Shown here: positions 1 to 11,459 of the stretch, in pieces
Position numbering within the stretch: the stretch's first letter is position 1
How the letters are laid out: the number at the start of each line of letters is the position of its first letter
Source of the DNA: Botryotinia globosa
Lineage: Eukaryota; Ascomycota; Leotiomycetes; Helotiales; Sclerotiniaceae
Length of the DNA stretch: 64,000 nt
NCBI GenBank assembly: GCA_014898425.1
Contig: RCSZ01000017.1
Coordinates: forward strand, 310,001 to 374,000
Reading direction: 5' to 3'
Notes under the pieces: generated by a model
Databases searched by the model: none
What the model was told of the DNA's origin: nothing
Seen by the model: only the letters and a program-made list of their open reading frames with translations
Position numbers and translations under genes: made by a program

Positions 1-270
1 AGGTTTGAAGATATATTGGAATTATTTGTAGTAGAAATAGTTATAAACAAGATTTATGGAGATGAAGTATTAGAATGGGAAATAAAAAGAATTCTGGATT
101 CAAGAATATATAGGTGCTGAAAAAAACTGTAATATTAAATATATTGGAAAGGTTATTTCTAGGATGAGAATAATTAGTAATTATTAAAAGATTTAGAGAA
201 CTCTAAGAAAGAGATTATAGAATTTTATAAAAGAAAATCTTTTGTTTTAAATAAAATTATAGAAGAATAA
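1..270 (+). mobile_element. RIP-degraded Ty3/gypsy chromodomain tail
   Basis: One forward frame starting at base 1 reads as the C-terminal chromodomain of a chromovirus-type Ty3/gypsy integrase. A WEIKRILDSR block is at about 76-105, an IYWKGY block follows at about 139-156, and a KDLENSKKEIIEF block at about 187-225. The frame is interrupted by TGA at 118-120, TAA at 130-132 and 136-138, TAG at 160-162 and further stops, but it never shifts. Stops standing where Gln, Arg or Trp codons are expected are what C-to-T and G-to-A changes by RIP produce. The element is truncated by the window edge and is dead. The family call rests on the chromodomain pattern only. Confidence 0.72.
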
Positions 271-2394
271 TTATATCGATTTTATTTCTATTTTCTTAAA
301 GAAAGAAAAACTCAATAAAATCTAAAAGAATTATAATTAATCTCTATTTTATAAAATATATTATAAATATTAGATTATAATTAATTATTAATTAATAGTT
401 ATAATTCAGATTTGATAATGCAATTATTTATCAAAAAAAAATTTCAAATTTGTTTAAATCGAAAGTGAATATCAATTGTATATCTCAAGATAAGGGATAT
501 AGAGTAATTAGTAGATATTAAGGTAAAGTTTATAATATAGATAAGAATATACAGAGTAAATCTTACTTTTAAATAAAAAATGGATCCTCAACTATTATTA
601 TCAATCTATGAATTTAAGATTTTATTAAAAACTATATTTCCCAATTAATATTATAATATAATGGATTACAAATAAAAAAACAAATTATTAAATAGCTTTT
701 TTATTATAACTCAAATTATTATTATTATTTATTTAAAAATAGAAATCAATATAAAAATAGAATAATGGATATAATTAATTTGAATAAACTTAATATTATT
801 TTAAAAGTAAAAATGAAGCTAATCTTATTATATATATTTTGAGTTTAAATTAAAGTATAGAGAAAAGAAATTGAATATTTATTTGTTATAAGTTTTGAAA
901 AAGAAAATAAGGAATATTGAAAAAAGATAAAGCAAATAATTATCAAAATATATAGGAAAATATAGATTTGATTTTAATTAGATTTTTAGTTAAATAATTA
1001 TAAACAAATATAAATACTGGTAGTAGTTTTTGGTATATTCGAATTTGAATATAAGGAATTTAATTGGGAGGATTAGGAAGATCAAAATACAATAATAAAA
1101 GTATTTCTAAAATATAATCGAATAATGATTTATAAAATATATAAAGAATATATCAAATATTAAGGATTTGTTTTATTAGCTTTTAATAAATCAAAAGGAT
1201 TTATAGGAATTGTTTTTATTAAATAATAATAGGAATAATTATTAGATAAAAGTAATACTAAAATAAAATCTAGGAATAATCTAGAATTACCTTTTGAAAT
1301 CGATAATAATTATATTTATAATATTATAGAAAATTAGGAAATAGATAATATTGTATTAAAGAATTAAAATATAATTATAAGAAGAAATAATTTAAATTAT
1401 TAATATTTGAATAATGAATTTAAACAATTTGTATTGAGATTTATAAAAGAATTGATTAAAAATGATATCAAGCATTTTTACAAAAAAATTAATAATTTAT
1501 ACCAATTAATATAACAATATAATGAAAATATAAAACAAGATTTTTTATAACAAATTTTTTGCTAATAAAATATTATATATAGATTTAATTCAAAACTAAA
1601 TAAATCAAAGAAAATCAATAATAATATAAATATAGTCTGTAGATATTTGCAAATAGATTTATATATACAAAAGGAAAGAAAATTAATAAAATAAATAAAG
1701 AAAATCCTAGAAGTTATAAGTTTTAAATTATATTATAAAGATTTATAATAAGGAGTTTTGATATTCATTAAGATTTGTTTAAATAGAATAGTTTTATATA
1801 TAAATTTTGTTAATAAATTATAGAAATTTATATAAAACAATTTGGTGATTATAAATGATCTATTTATTTACAAAGATTATATATAAAAAACATTAATAAA
1901 TTATAATATAAAGAATATAAACTCTTATAGAATAATTAATATAGAGATTGTAATATAATTAACTTGGAATTGTTTATATAATTGATATCAATTATAGGAT
2001 ATAATATAATTAAATAAAAAAGTTATATATTATTTATTAAAAGGAGAGAAAAGTTTCGAATTAATCAAATCTCTTTAAATTTGTATTATAATGTTTAGTT
2101 TGTTATTATAAAATGATAAATATAATATTAATATATTAGTTATTTAATTAAAAAATCAAGCCTTGAATAATATTAATAAGAATAGAGATTATTATTTAGT
2201 AGAAGAGAAAGTCTACCATTATTATCACTAAGAATTAATAATATAAAGTCTAATATTAGACGGATTTTAAATAATAATTAGAAAAAACTTAGATGATATA
2301 TAGAGTCCTTTTCCTAACCAATTAATAAATTTCCTTTGTTTTTATTTATAATCAAATCTTAATTTTTATTAAATAATTATCAATATAATAATAA

Positions 2395-2525
2395 TATCGA
2401 TAATAGTGAATTCACAATTATTATAAACAATAAAAACAATTTGAAATATAAAATATTATAATTATAAAGATAATTTAGAATATAAAGTATTATGGTTATA
2501 AGAGCAATTTGAAATTTGATTAATA
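2395..2525. repeat. Imperfect tandem repeat, about 37-bp unit
   Basis: About three diverged copies of an AT-rich unit containing AATTTGAAATATAAA/AATTTAGAATATAAA and TATTATAATTATAA follow one another. It lies inside the AT-rich block and has no coding meaning. Confidence 0.45.
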
Positions 2526-2609
2526 AGGTTTTTCACAATTCTCTTTTTTTTTTTTAGTATTAGTTTTTTGTTATCAATAAAATAATCAGAAACTTATTTA
2601 CAAAATAGG

Positions 2610-2775
2610 GGTGATTGTAAGGGTATATAAACCCTTTATATATATAACCAGTTATACTAGTTATTTTAGTTAGTTTTCAAGTATAAGTTGGAAGCCTCGC
2701 TTTCAACTTCCTTTTAGATCTTTATCAATAACTAAACCATTAAAACAACTCCTTTTCAGTTCACAGTCCTCACAT
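2610..2775 (+). mobile_element. Possible LTR-like fragment
   Basis: A less AT-biased stretch contains a TATA-like run (GGGTATATAAACCC), then a short hairpin-like GGAAGCCTCGCTTTCAACTTCC, and ends around CAGTTCACAG. This resembles a promoter-bearing LTR, but no second LTR, primer-binding site or target-site duplication was identified, so it is a tentative call. Confidence 0.25.
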
Positions 2776-3319
2776 ATATCAATTTTAAATATTTTCATAG
2801 ATATTTATTATTTTTTAAAATTATATTTAGTTCTTTAAAATCTTTGAATATTATTAACTTTATTTCAACTAATAATAAAAAAGTTATTTAAATAAACTTT
2901 TTAATTTTTATATATATAATTTACTCTTTATAATAATATGTTAAATCTATAGTTTAATGTATCCCTATATCTCTTAAAAGATTCCCAGGGTTAGTCTTAT
3001 ATTGACTCATTCAATATTAATAAATACTATTACTATTACTACTATTACTATGAATATTTTTCATGGAGTTTGAATATTTTTATTAAAATAATAAAGCTAT
3101 TACCAAAATTTGTCAGGGACAATTCGCCTTTTTTTGAAGTATTCACTTTTCTTGATTAGGATGTAGTTGGCTACTTATACGAGTCGGCAATTGATTGAAT
3201 GAAACAAGCTCGAGAGTCAGATTCTCGAGATTTTTTATTGGATTTAGTAAATATACTAAGGATTCTGAAACTATATCAAGTAGTTGACTATATATAATAT
3301 ATGTTTTCCAGAGAATACT

Positions 3320-3683
3320 ATCCCCTAGACTGTTACTCCATGGCGCCTTCGCTTAACAGGGGTCTAATTGACCAATCAAATCATTAGGATCTTGAGAGAA
3401 CCCATTTTTTCGAAAATATCCCTTGTTCCAAAGGATATAATACAATATTGTATATAAATCTTTGAAAATCTTTTTAGAGATATAAAATATATAAAATAAT
3501 ATCTATTTTCATTTTTTATATATTTCTAATAGATCTCAATCTTAAATTTAATATAAATCGATATATATATATATATATATTTAAATATAGATAAATCTCA
3601 TCTATTATAATAGAATATTATTATTAATGGGTGCCGCTGTGCACGGGCCACATTCGGCGCCATGGAGTGACAGTCTAGGGGAT
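3320..3683. mobile_element. MITE-like element with 28-bp inverted repeats
   Basis: The arms at 3320-3347 and 3656-3683 are inverted copies of each other across 28 bp with one mismatch (T in the left arm against C in the reverse complement of the right arm). Each arm carries ATCCCCTAGACTG outward and CCATGGCGCC inward. The interior of about 308 bp is AT-rich and non-coding. Arm length, small size and lack of an ORF fit a miniature inverted-repeat element or the ends of a deleted DNA transposon. No target-site duplication was confirmed, so the outer boundaries may lie beyond the arms. Confidence 0.55.
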
Positions 3684-4334
3684 AACCTCTATTTATTCTC
3701 AGAGTCCTTTTTGATTAGTAAATATTATATTCTCTATTATTTAATTTCGCTAGAAGTGATAATCGGCTCTTATAAACAGCCTTCTAGTTCCTAGTTGAGG
3801 AATGCGGTTCTCCCTATTCAAAAATATTATACTATATGAAAACAAATTAAATTTTTAACTTTAACAGAAGGAATTCATAATGAAAGAAATTCATAACAAT
3901 TTAAGAATTAAAATTCGTAGTAATTCAAGAATTGAATAGATTATCTACAGAAAAATGTAGGGGGACAATTGCTTTCCCGAGATAACCCCATTTCCCTACG
4001 AGGAGCCAGATGGTTGTCGATCTTTCTGGATTATTTTCTAAGTTTCAATTGTACTTTAGTTTTATCATCCCCAAAGAAGTGTAGTCTAGTAATCTATATT
4101 TTATATAAGCTTGAACTCCAATGATCTATATTTCAAAGCTCAGTAAGCAGACTATAAAATGAAAGATCCTTCTACTTGAGTAAATGATCTCATGATATTA
4201 GTTCTCCAATATAGTTAACGATAGATTCAGTCTCATACTAACTCTGTGATAGCAAAGTGAATATTCGAAATGAAGAGAAATTTAAAGTAAATTTCCACAC
4301 AAATTTTTTATATATATTATAATAAGAATACAAA

Positions 4335-5470
4335 AAAACCGAGGAAAGATTTTCTTGGAAAATCACATTAATCTTTATTATATTCGAAGCAGGAAACTAT
4401 TCTATACTTCCTTTTCGCAATGGCTAAATTATTATTTATTTTAATTCAAGAGATATTATTATTAGTATCAATATTATCAACAATAAATTCATTACATCGA
4501 ACATAATTAAGGAAAAAAATTAAACTATGAGTTCCTATAACAATCCAGAATTTCCAATATTCAAAACCCTTATAAAAAGATTTCAATTATAAAAAAGAAT
4601 ATTTTTAGATATAGAAAAACCAGGGGCCTGTGAGCCCCCGGACCTCTTGCTTTTTGAGAAAGTATTATATAATTATATTTATAATTATAAAAATCTAAAA
4701 AAGAAATTTTATTGAAAGCTTGCAGGCGAAGTCGGTTTATCTTTTTTTATTCGGATTTTTTAATTTTATTTAGATTTTTTAATTTTATTCAGATTTTAAT
4801 CGGTCACTTCACATCAGATCATTAATTATACTATTGAACTATGAAAGCTATAGTATTAAAATAATTTTTATTAATATTAGGTCAGCTACATTCAATATAA
4901 ACCTCTTTTAATTGATTATATAAGCTCTAGTTATATTTATATTATTTCAACTTTAATCCTTTATAAAAACCTCAATTTTGAAGCTAGTAATATAAAACAT
5001 ATATTATTTAAAAGCCCTTAATCTCTTATATATAATTACTACTTTTTTTTCAATTTATATTAGTTTAAATAAATTGATTTAGAAGATTCTATTATTAATT
5101 CAGCTACAACGCTATAATGCTACAACGCTAAGAATATTACAAAAGACTTATGATTAATCGAATGACTAAGATTACGACTCATTTTAAGCCGATAGTTTCC
5201 GAATCGAATTTTTCGTATATATACACACCTTCGGCCCTCGCAAGCAGCAAGAATATTAAGAAGATAAACCTTCAATAAAGAATAAAACTCTTTTAAAAGA
5301 ATATATTAATATATTTACAATTATTCCATATAAAGAAAAAGAAAAGCTAAATCTCTTAAAATATTCATAATATATTTAATATAAATATATAATGTTTCAA
5401 TATTAGTATGTAATATTATTATAAAATACTAATTATATATTAAAAAATAGTAGATCTTTAGTATAGAATA
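4335..5470 (+). repeat. Diverged repeat, copy 1, interrupted by about 650 bp
   Basis: Bases 4335-4616 match 5545-5808 plus 6041-6105, and 5260-5470 match 6120-6310. Shared landmarks include GGAAAGATTTTCTT, TTAATCTTTATTAT and ATTCATTACATCGAA, then later CATAATATATTTAAT. In copy 1 the two halves are separated by about 4617-5260, which copy 2 lacks; that segment begins near a GC hairpin (AGGGGCCTGTGAGCCCC, about 4622) and ends near CTTCGGCCCTCGCAAGC. It probably represents an insertion of unknown type. The limits are approximate because both copies are RIP-eroded. Confidence 0.5.
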
Positions 5471-5544
5471 TATATTAAAAAATCATCCCAATATTATTAT
5501 ATCTATTATTTTAATTTTATATAGATTCTAAGAAAAACCACGAT

Positions 5545-6310
5545 AAAACCAAGGAAAGATTTTCTTAGGAAATCCTATTAATCTTTATTATGTTCGAAAT
5601 AGGAAAACTTTTCATATTCCCTCCTATAGTTGTAGAGTTGTTAATTATTTAGATTGAAGAGTTATTATTATTGATATTGGAAAAGAAAACCTAGTATATC
5701 TATATCTATATCAAAATTATCAAAATCAATATCATCAATAACAAATTCATTACATCGAATATAATTAACGAAAAAAATAAAATTATAAATTCCTATAATA
5801 ATTTAAAGTTTTCTATTAGTTCGAGAAGGATACGAAAGACGTAGCACCCACGTATTGTAGGTTCTGTATATCTAATTGTATTCTATCTAAAGAGCTAGCT
5901 ATATAGGAAAATAGTAGGCCTTATATAGGCACTATTAAAAGAGCTAGTCTCTTTCGCATTCGCTTAATATCCCTTTGATATAGTAGCCATTATATTGAAG
6001 TCATTCCCTTTGAGGTGAATACTCTTGTTCACACAGTTTCAATATTTAAAGACTTTATAAAGAAATCTCAATCATAAAAGAAAAATCTTTAAATATAAAC
6101 ATGTAAAAAATAAAATATTGTTACAAGGTCTTGTTTTTTTAAGAAAATATTTTAAAACAAATATTAATATATCTATAACTATTCTATATAAATAACAAGA
6201 AAAATCAAACCTTTCAAAGAACTCATAATATATTTAATCTGAATATATAATACTTCAATATTAATATATACTATTGTTATAAAATACTAACTTTAATAAT
6301 TACTATTTTA
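5545..6310 (+). repeat. Diverged repeat, copy 2, carrying a solo LTR
   Basis: This is the second copy of the repeat seen at 4335-5470, in the same orientation. It lacks the 650-bp insertion of copy 1 but has its own 222-bp insertion at 5814-6035. Differences between the copies are mainly C/T and G/A, as expected from RIP. The parent element was not identified. Confidence 0.5.
5814..6035 (-). mobile_element. Copia-like solo LTR
   Basis: Read on the minus strand, this 222-bp segment begins TGTGTGAACAAGAGTATTC, has a TATATAAGGCC promoter-like site in the middle and ends CTCGAACTAATA, a plausible CA-to-TA decay of a TG...CA LTR. It is flanked by TTTTC (5809-5813) and GTTTC (6036-6040), a near-match 5-bp target-site duplication. 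The paralogous copy at about 4550-4565 lacks the insertion, which gives an independent empty-site comparison. No internal retrotransposon region flanks it, so it looks like a recombined solo LTR. Confidence 0.6.
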
Positions 6311-6362
6311 TATAATATATAATATATTAAATATAAATGAAAATTATTTATATAATTATTAG

Positions 6363-6490
6363 AATAATATTAATAAAATAATTATTACAATAATATTAAT
6401 AAAATAATTATTACAATAATATCAATAAAATAATTATTACAATAATATTAATAAAATAATTATTACAATAATATCAATAAAATAATTATT
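6363..6490. repeat. 26-bp AT-rich tandem array
   Basis: About five head-to-tail copies of a 26-bp unit (AATAATATYAATAAAATAATTATTAC) are present, differing by one T/C position that alternates between copies. The array dissolves into related AT-rich sequence toward 6540. Confidence 0.8.
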
Positions 6491-7400
6491 TTAAAAATAT
6501 TAATAGTATATTTATTATTAATAAAATACTCATTTTATTTTTAATAAATAAACCCAGTATTTTTTATAATCATTTTATCATTGAATTGAAAAAAAACGAG
6601 TTCTAAAAGACTTTAGAAATTTTCAAATTTTTAAATATTAAAGTTGTAAGAAAAGTGAACAAAAAAAAAGCAAATATATAAATTAAAAAGAACTCAAAAA
6701 ACAAACTAAAATTAAAAAGCAAAGGAAAAAAAAAACAAATAGAAAAGCTCAAAATATTAATCTAAAATTTAAAAGAAAAAATTTCTATTCCTTATTATTT
6801 ATTTTCAATTCATTTTTTAATCAAAAGTTCTATTATCATACTATACAATATAGAATGTATTAAATAAACAAAAAAGTAATCTGATTTACATATAAATAAA
6901 TGTTTCGATTTAAAAATAGTTACTTTAAATTATTAAAACTTAATAGCTTTTCGAAATCAAAAATTTCATTAAAACCCTATTGATTGAAACAAGCTTTGTA
7001 CAATATAGATTTCTAAATCAACTATATTAATTCATTAATAACAATCCTTCCACTATATAATTGATTATCTAAGATTTTATTATAATTAACGAAATAATGG
7101 TTTCGTTAACCATGGATTTTCTTACTGAGAATTACATATTATTATATAGCTCTAGATAAGTCACAACGTTAATGAATGAGGCACTCGATGTCTATGCTCG
7201 ACTCATTTTATAATCATCGTAATCAAGAGTTGAAACATAATACAGAATGTGTTAATTTCCCATCTATATGTCATTATTTTTATCAATAAGAAAAACCTAG
7301 AAATAGCTGAGCTACCAGCGAGATAGAATACGCTCAATGTGCGCCTCATTCGTATCATCCCTAATGTATTCAATTTCATACTTGACAGTATTTATATCAT

Positions 7401-8357
7401 TTGAAAAATAAGGGCATAGATATATGCAAGTCCACCGAGGAGCTTGAAGTCTGATGATTTAAGTCTAAGCTTACATTTAAGACTTGCACTTTCCAACGGT
7501 CAGAACGGAAGTTTCAAGTTTTGGATTGTTACCTTTGAGCTCAACTCGGTGAATAACATTTCCAGATATCTTAACCAGCAGGCAGAGTAAGACTACCGCA
7601 GCTTGTTTGCGCCGTCCACACTCGTATGATGGCAATACAAATACTCGTAGTACTATCTGGTACAGTTCACTGGACCAATCACGGGTGTTTGTATTTTTGT
7701 CCAAGGCATTGCTGCTAATGCCATCGTTATACTCGTTAGTCTTCTCTGAAGTTCCTGATTTATTTTCGTTCGATCACTCACAGTACAGATCCAGTGATCA
7801 CAAAAATGGATTTTATCTAGCCTACCGGCACAATGAAGTTAAACTGCAGCCGTCGATAGACTTTTGATGGTATGGAGTTAGTATCGATGTTGAAATATGC
7901 AATATCTTATTGGAGAGCAGGCGCTTTGTGAAGTGGTCTCGATTCAACTAGGAGGGAATAGTCCATAGTAAAACAGGAAGTATGTGATTCATAATCTGAC
8001 CGTTGTTGAAACCCACAGGCACGCATTCATGGTAAAATCACATATATGGATGGCAGCACCGGATAGTGTCTATGAGAACACGTATTTAGCGGACTTCTTG
8101 TCTGTAATAATGAACCGCATGTCAATTACAAGCCATACCACATCGTGATTTTGGACATTTGTACTCGTATGCGATTGGTTGTCTTTGGAACATTGCGACA
8201 AAAAGTGGTCATAAAATACATATCAACAAATGCTCTTGTCGCAATCAACGAGATGGCATTAAAGCTTGGATGCCCGAGGGCTTGCCGATGCTTCGTCTTG
8301 TATTACATATGTGCACTGGAGGTATAATTTTACAGCCAAGATTGTGACTCTGCTTGT
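7401..8357. other. Intergenic, transition out of AT block
   Basis: Composition is close to that of the gene-rich part, but no frame has protein-like features, splice-linked exons or recognisable motifs. The short frames here look like chance. The region is the downstream flank of KGD2. Confidence 0.55.
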
Positions 8358-9813
8358 CTACAAAAGCATTCTTCTTGGATCCTCTATGTACTCCTTAACC
8401 TTAACCAGAAACTGGACAGCCTCTCTTCCATCAAGTAGACGATGATCATAGGTCAAGGCCAGATACATCATTGGACGAATGACAATTTGGCCATTGACGA
8501 CAACGGGCTTGTCTTTGATAGCATGTAGACCCAAAACAGCAGTCTGTGGGAGATTGATGATAGGTGTACCCATCAATGAGCCAAACACACCGCCATTACT
8601 GATGGTAAAGGTTCCTCCGGCCATATCTTCGATTGTAAGTTTGTTGTCACGAGCCTATGAATCAGTAAGTAAGGGTCGAGTCAAGCATGCTACAGAATAA
8701 CCATACCTTTTTGCCGAGATCAGCAATAGTCTTCTCAATACCAACAAGGTCCATGCTCTCAGTGTTGCGAACAACAGGAGTTACCAAGCCCTTCTCGGTG
8801 GCGACGGCGACGCTGATATCAACATAATCTCTGTAGACAATGGTGTCACCTCCGTTTGGACCCTCAATGGATGCGTTTACTGCAGGGATGTCTCGCAGGG
8901 CAAGCACAGATGCACGAGAAAAGGCACTCATGAATCCGAGCTTGACACCAGTCTTCTTGAGCACCTCATCTTTGTAGAGTTTTCTGAATTCCATCAAGGA
9001 TGACATGTCAACCTCATTGAAAGTCGTTAGAGATGCGGCGGTGTTTTGCGATTGCTTCAAACGCTCAGCAATACGTAGTCGCATTCGGTTCATCTTGACC
9101 TGATAATGTTGTTAGCCGCACGAATTGTGTCAAGTACCGGGTAAAATTCATACACGACGCTCCTCACGGTTGCCCAAAGAAGGCCCGGAACTACTAGATG
9201 ATGACTCTTGCTTCTTAGATTCCGATGGTTTGGGCTTTGGCGTCTCTTTTGGTTCCGATTTCTTATCTGCAGGTGGAGGAGAGCTGGAATCCTCCTTGGG
9301 TTTTGAATCCCCCTTCTTAGATGGCTCAGGATCCGAAGATGTTGATTGATCTTTTGATGCTGCTTCTTTCGGTTCCGAAGAGGCCTTTTCTTTATCACCA
9401 CCCTCCGGAGCACCCCCAAGTTCGAGACGGACAAGATCTTGACCAACGGTAACAGTATCTTCTTCGTTGGCTAAGAATTCCTTTATTGTGCCAGCTTCGG
9501 GAGCATTAACGGCAACATCGATCTAAGTTTTCCCCGTTAATCATGTGCCGCTGAGCACATACTGGAATATACTGACTTTGTCTGTTTCAATTGTAGCAAT
9601 TTCCTCATCCTGCTCAACATAATCACCGATTTGTTTTGACCACTGTTTTAAAGTGCCCTCAGAGATGGATTCGGCCATCTCTGGTACTTTGACAACTTTG
9701 TCGGCATAATTACGAAATTGCTGGATAACTGGGAGTGGATATCTCAATTGCGGTGCGGCGGAACGTTGAGCCAGCAAAAATCGCGAAGCTGTCAAAACCC
9801 TCCTGGTAAGCAT
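8358..9813 (-). CDS. KGD2: Dihydrolipoamide succinyltransferase (2-oxoglutarate dehydrogenase E2)
   Basis: This is the mitochondrial TCA-cycle E2 enzyme that transfers the succinyl group from the lipoyl arm to CoA. Four exons are read (9813-9577, 9522-9154, 9099-8707, 8654-8358), giving 431 residues. An Arg- and Ala-rich N-terminus (residues 1 to about 38) is a likely mitochondrial presequence. The lipoyl domain ends with ETDK, whose Lys79 is the predicted lipoylation site and the last codon of exon 1. A Pro/Ser/Lys/Glu-rich linker spans about 123-201. The catalytic domain begins near residue 205 and carries DHRLLDG with His404 and Asp408. As usual for E2o of fungi and animals, no E1/E3-binding domain is seen. 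It is divergent from the complex I subunit gene 496 bp away. Confidence 0.95.
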
Positions 9814-10309
9814 TTTGAAAGGAGAGAAAAAGCGAAGTGATTATATTCCGGGAGCCAGATGGCTAGGAATAGAGAGAAGATTGAAGAAGAGGATGACCTG
9901 AGTTGTAGGTAAAGAAATAGAGAACCTAGTTTGCAGGTCAACAAACGCGCATGCGAAAAGAAATAGGTAAAGGATAAGATTGATTAATTATTTCCTGTAT
10001 GATGTCTTTTCCGGGTTCGCGAATTTTGAAGCGTTTTCCCGAAATTCGTACCCGCAGACGCCCGTATTATATTCCCACATCTACCTAGTAGCACTCCAAC
10101 AATCAACCTCCACTCCACTTTCCACTTACTGAATATTCATTCCACGACCACCTACCACCAACCACCAACCACAGTTTAGACGTTTCCCATCAACAGCGTT
10201 TATTGAAAGAAAGATAGATCTTTTAGTGGCCAGGTACAATAATTGCCGCGTTTTGGCATTGCCATAGATCTTGAGCACCCAGAGGAAAAAAGATTGAATT
10301 TGATTCATA
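9814..10309. promoter_or_regulatory. Shared upstream region of KGD2 and NDUFB9-type gene
   Basis: This 496-bp divergent intergenic region must hold both promoters and 5' UTRs. It contains purine-rich sequence next to KGD2 and C-rich CCACC/CCAACC runs next to the complex I gene. No specific factor site could be assigned. Confidence 0.45.
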
Positions 10310-10833
10310 ATGTCTACCAGATCTACAGTATCGTGAGCATCTACATCCCGTACTACACAGACTACCCGTTCTAACACTCTTCCGTTCAGGTCGCTTTATC
10401 GACGCTCCCTCAAGCTTTCCCTGGACTGGTGTGTACACAGGCATCTCTGGAGAGGGCAAGCATTGTACATCAGATCATTATTCGAGGCGCAAAAAAATGT
10501 TCACGACCCAAGACTGCAGAGGGCACGTAGCCCAATTGATACAAAGGAGGAAGTGTAGACTAATTATGTGATTCGCAGGCATTGTTTAAAGAGACGGAGG
10601 ATCTACTTGAGAAGTGGAAGCACCCAGATCCATACCGCCCACCTACTGCCCCTGGAGGTCAGTTTTCCCTTGGCTGGTTATCTTCATATGATATGCTTAC
10701 AATGTTCTCTTACCAGGATCGAAATACGAGCGCAATCTTCCATCGCCAATTCTCGACCGTAAGTTGTACAACACATCGACTGCTGAGATCGCCGCATTAA
10801 CATTTCATAGCTCCTGCAAAGATGGCTTTGTAA
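10310..10833 (+). CDS. NDUFB9: NADH:ubiquinone oxidoreductase LYR subunit (NDUFB9/B22 type)
   Basis: Five exons (10310-10332, 10390-10522, 10579-10657, 10717-10758, 10811-10833) give a 99-residue protein. Residues 10-12 are Leu-Tyr-Arg, the LYR motif bound by mitochondrial acyl-carrier protein, followed by the conserved SLDWCVHR stretch. Further on come FEAQKN, KWKHPDPYRPP and APGGSKYERN, all hallmarks of the B22 accessory subunit of respiratory complex I. Animal homologues are longer at the C-terminus. Intron 2 (10523-10578) only keeps the frame if its donor is GC (GCACGT); the nearby GT at 10527 leads at once to a stop. It lies opposite KGD2, another mitochondrial gene. Confidence 0.88.
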
Positions 10834-11459
10834 ATACCTGGGTATTTCAAGGGAAGGAAGGCAGATGGCTACAGTGCGGAGTTACAGTCAGTGGAAGAAA
10901 TTATGAATTGTACATAGCACAAGGGAATTCGACAATGTTCAAAGACACGCCCTCTCAGAGAATCTGAACGCATCTTTCTTGAGTGACTTTTGTGTAGGTC
11001 GATATGATTGGAAGACGAACGAGCACAAATTCGAGTGACACGAACGTTGCCGGCGATACATATGAATCAAGGAACAGCAATAGAATATCAAGCTGGAAGC
11101 TAGGAGACAAGAATCAAAAAAGCGGCAATTAAACGATCGGAATATATAAGCTCCCCATCCCACATTCGAACAAATTCAAAACAAACAAACGCGTTTCGCG
11201 CCCAACATCCAACCCCACGCTTGATATTCACGCTTCATTGCACTAATCGAGTAGGGGAGTGAAGTGTTCTGGAAAATAATGAAGAATGATCATTCGGATT
11301 TTTCATTCATAAGATTGATTCAGAAAGCAATCCTAATCCATTGCCATGGATTTTAATGTACAACCGGAACGCGAAAAAATAACCATAAACCCATACCCAT
11401 ACGACACCCCATTATCATAAAAGCAGACCATCTCAAGCCAACAACCCAGAAACGAAAAT
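10834..11459. other. Intergenic between convergent genes
   Basis: This holds the 3' flanks of the complex I subunit gene and of histone H2A, which converge here. No gene, RNA or repeat was recognised. Confidence 0.55.

Larger units (their letters stand above)
1..7400. repeat. AT-rich, gene-free RIP block
   Basis: This stretch is overwhelmingly A and T, with stops in all frames and no coding frame longer than a few dozen codons. Short islands of normal composition remain at about 2610-2770, 3320-3370, 3630-3690, 3955-4020, 4620-4660, 5100-5245 and 5815-6035. The composition is typical of transposon clusters mutated by RIP in filamentous ascomycetes. Composition returns to normal between about 7100 and 7400, giving a fairly sharp edge to the gene-rich block. 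No host gene is seen inside. Confidence 0.85.

Noticed and set aside
1000..2500. Reverse transcriptase or gag remnants
   Set aside because: I looked for recognisable blocks in the AT-rich sequence but could not find any firm enough to report.
6363..6490. Regular array as a CRISPR
   Set aside because: Units are directly adjacent without spacers, AT-rich, in a eukaryotic genome.
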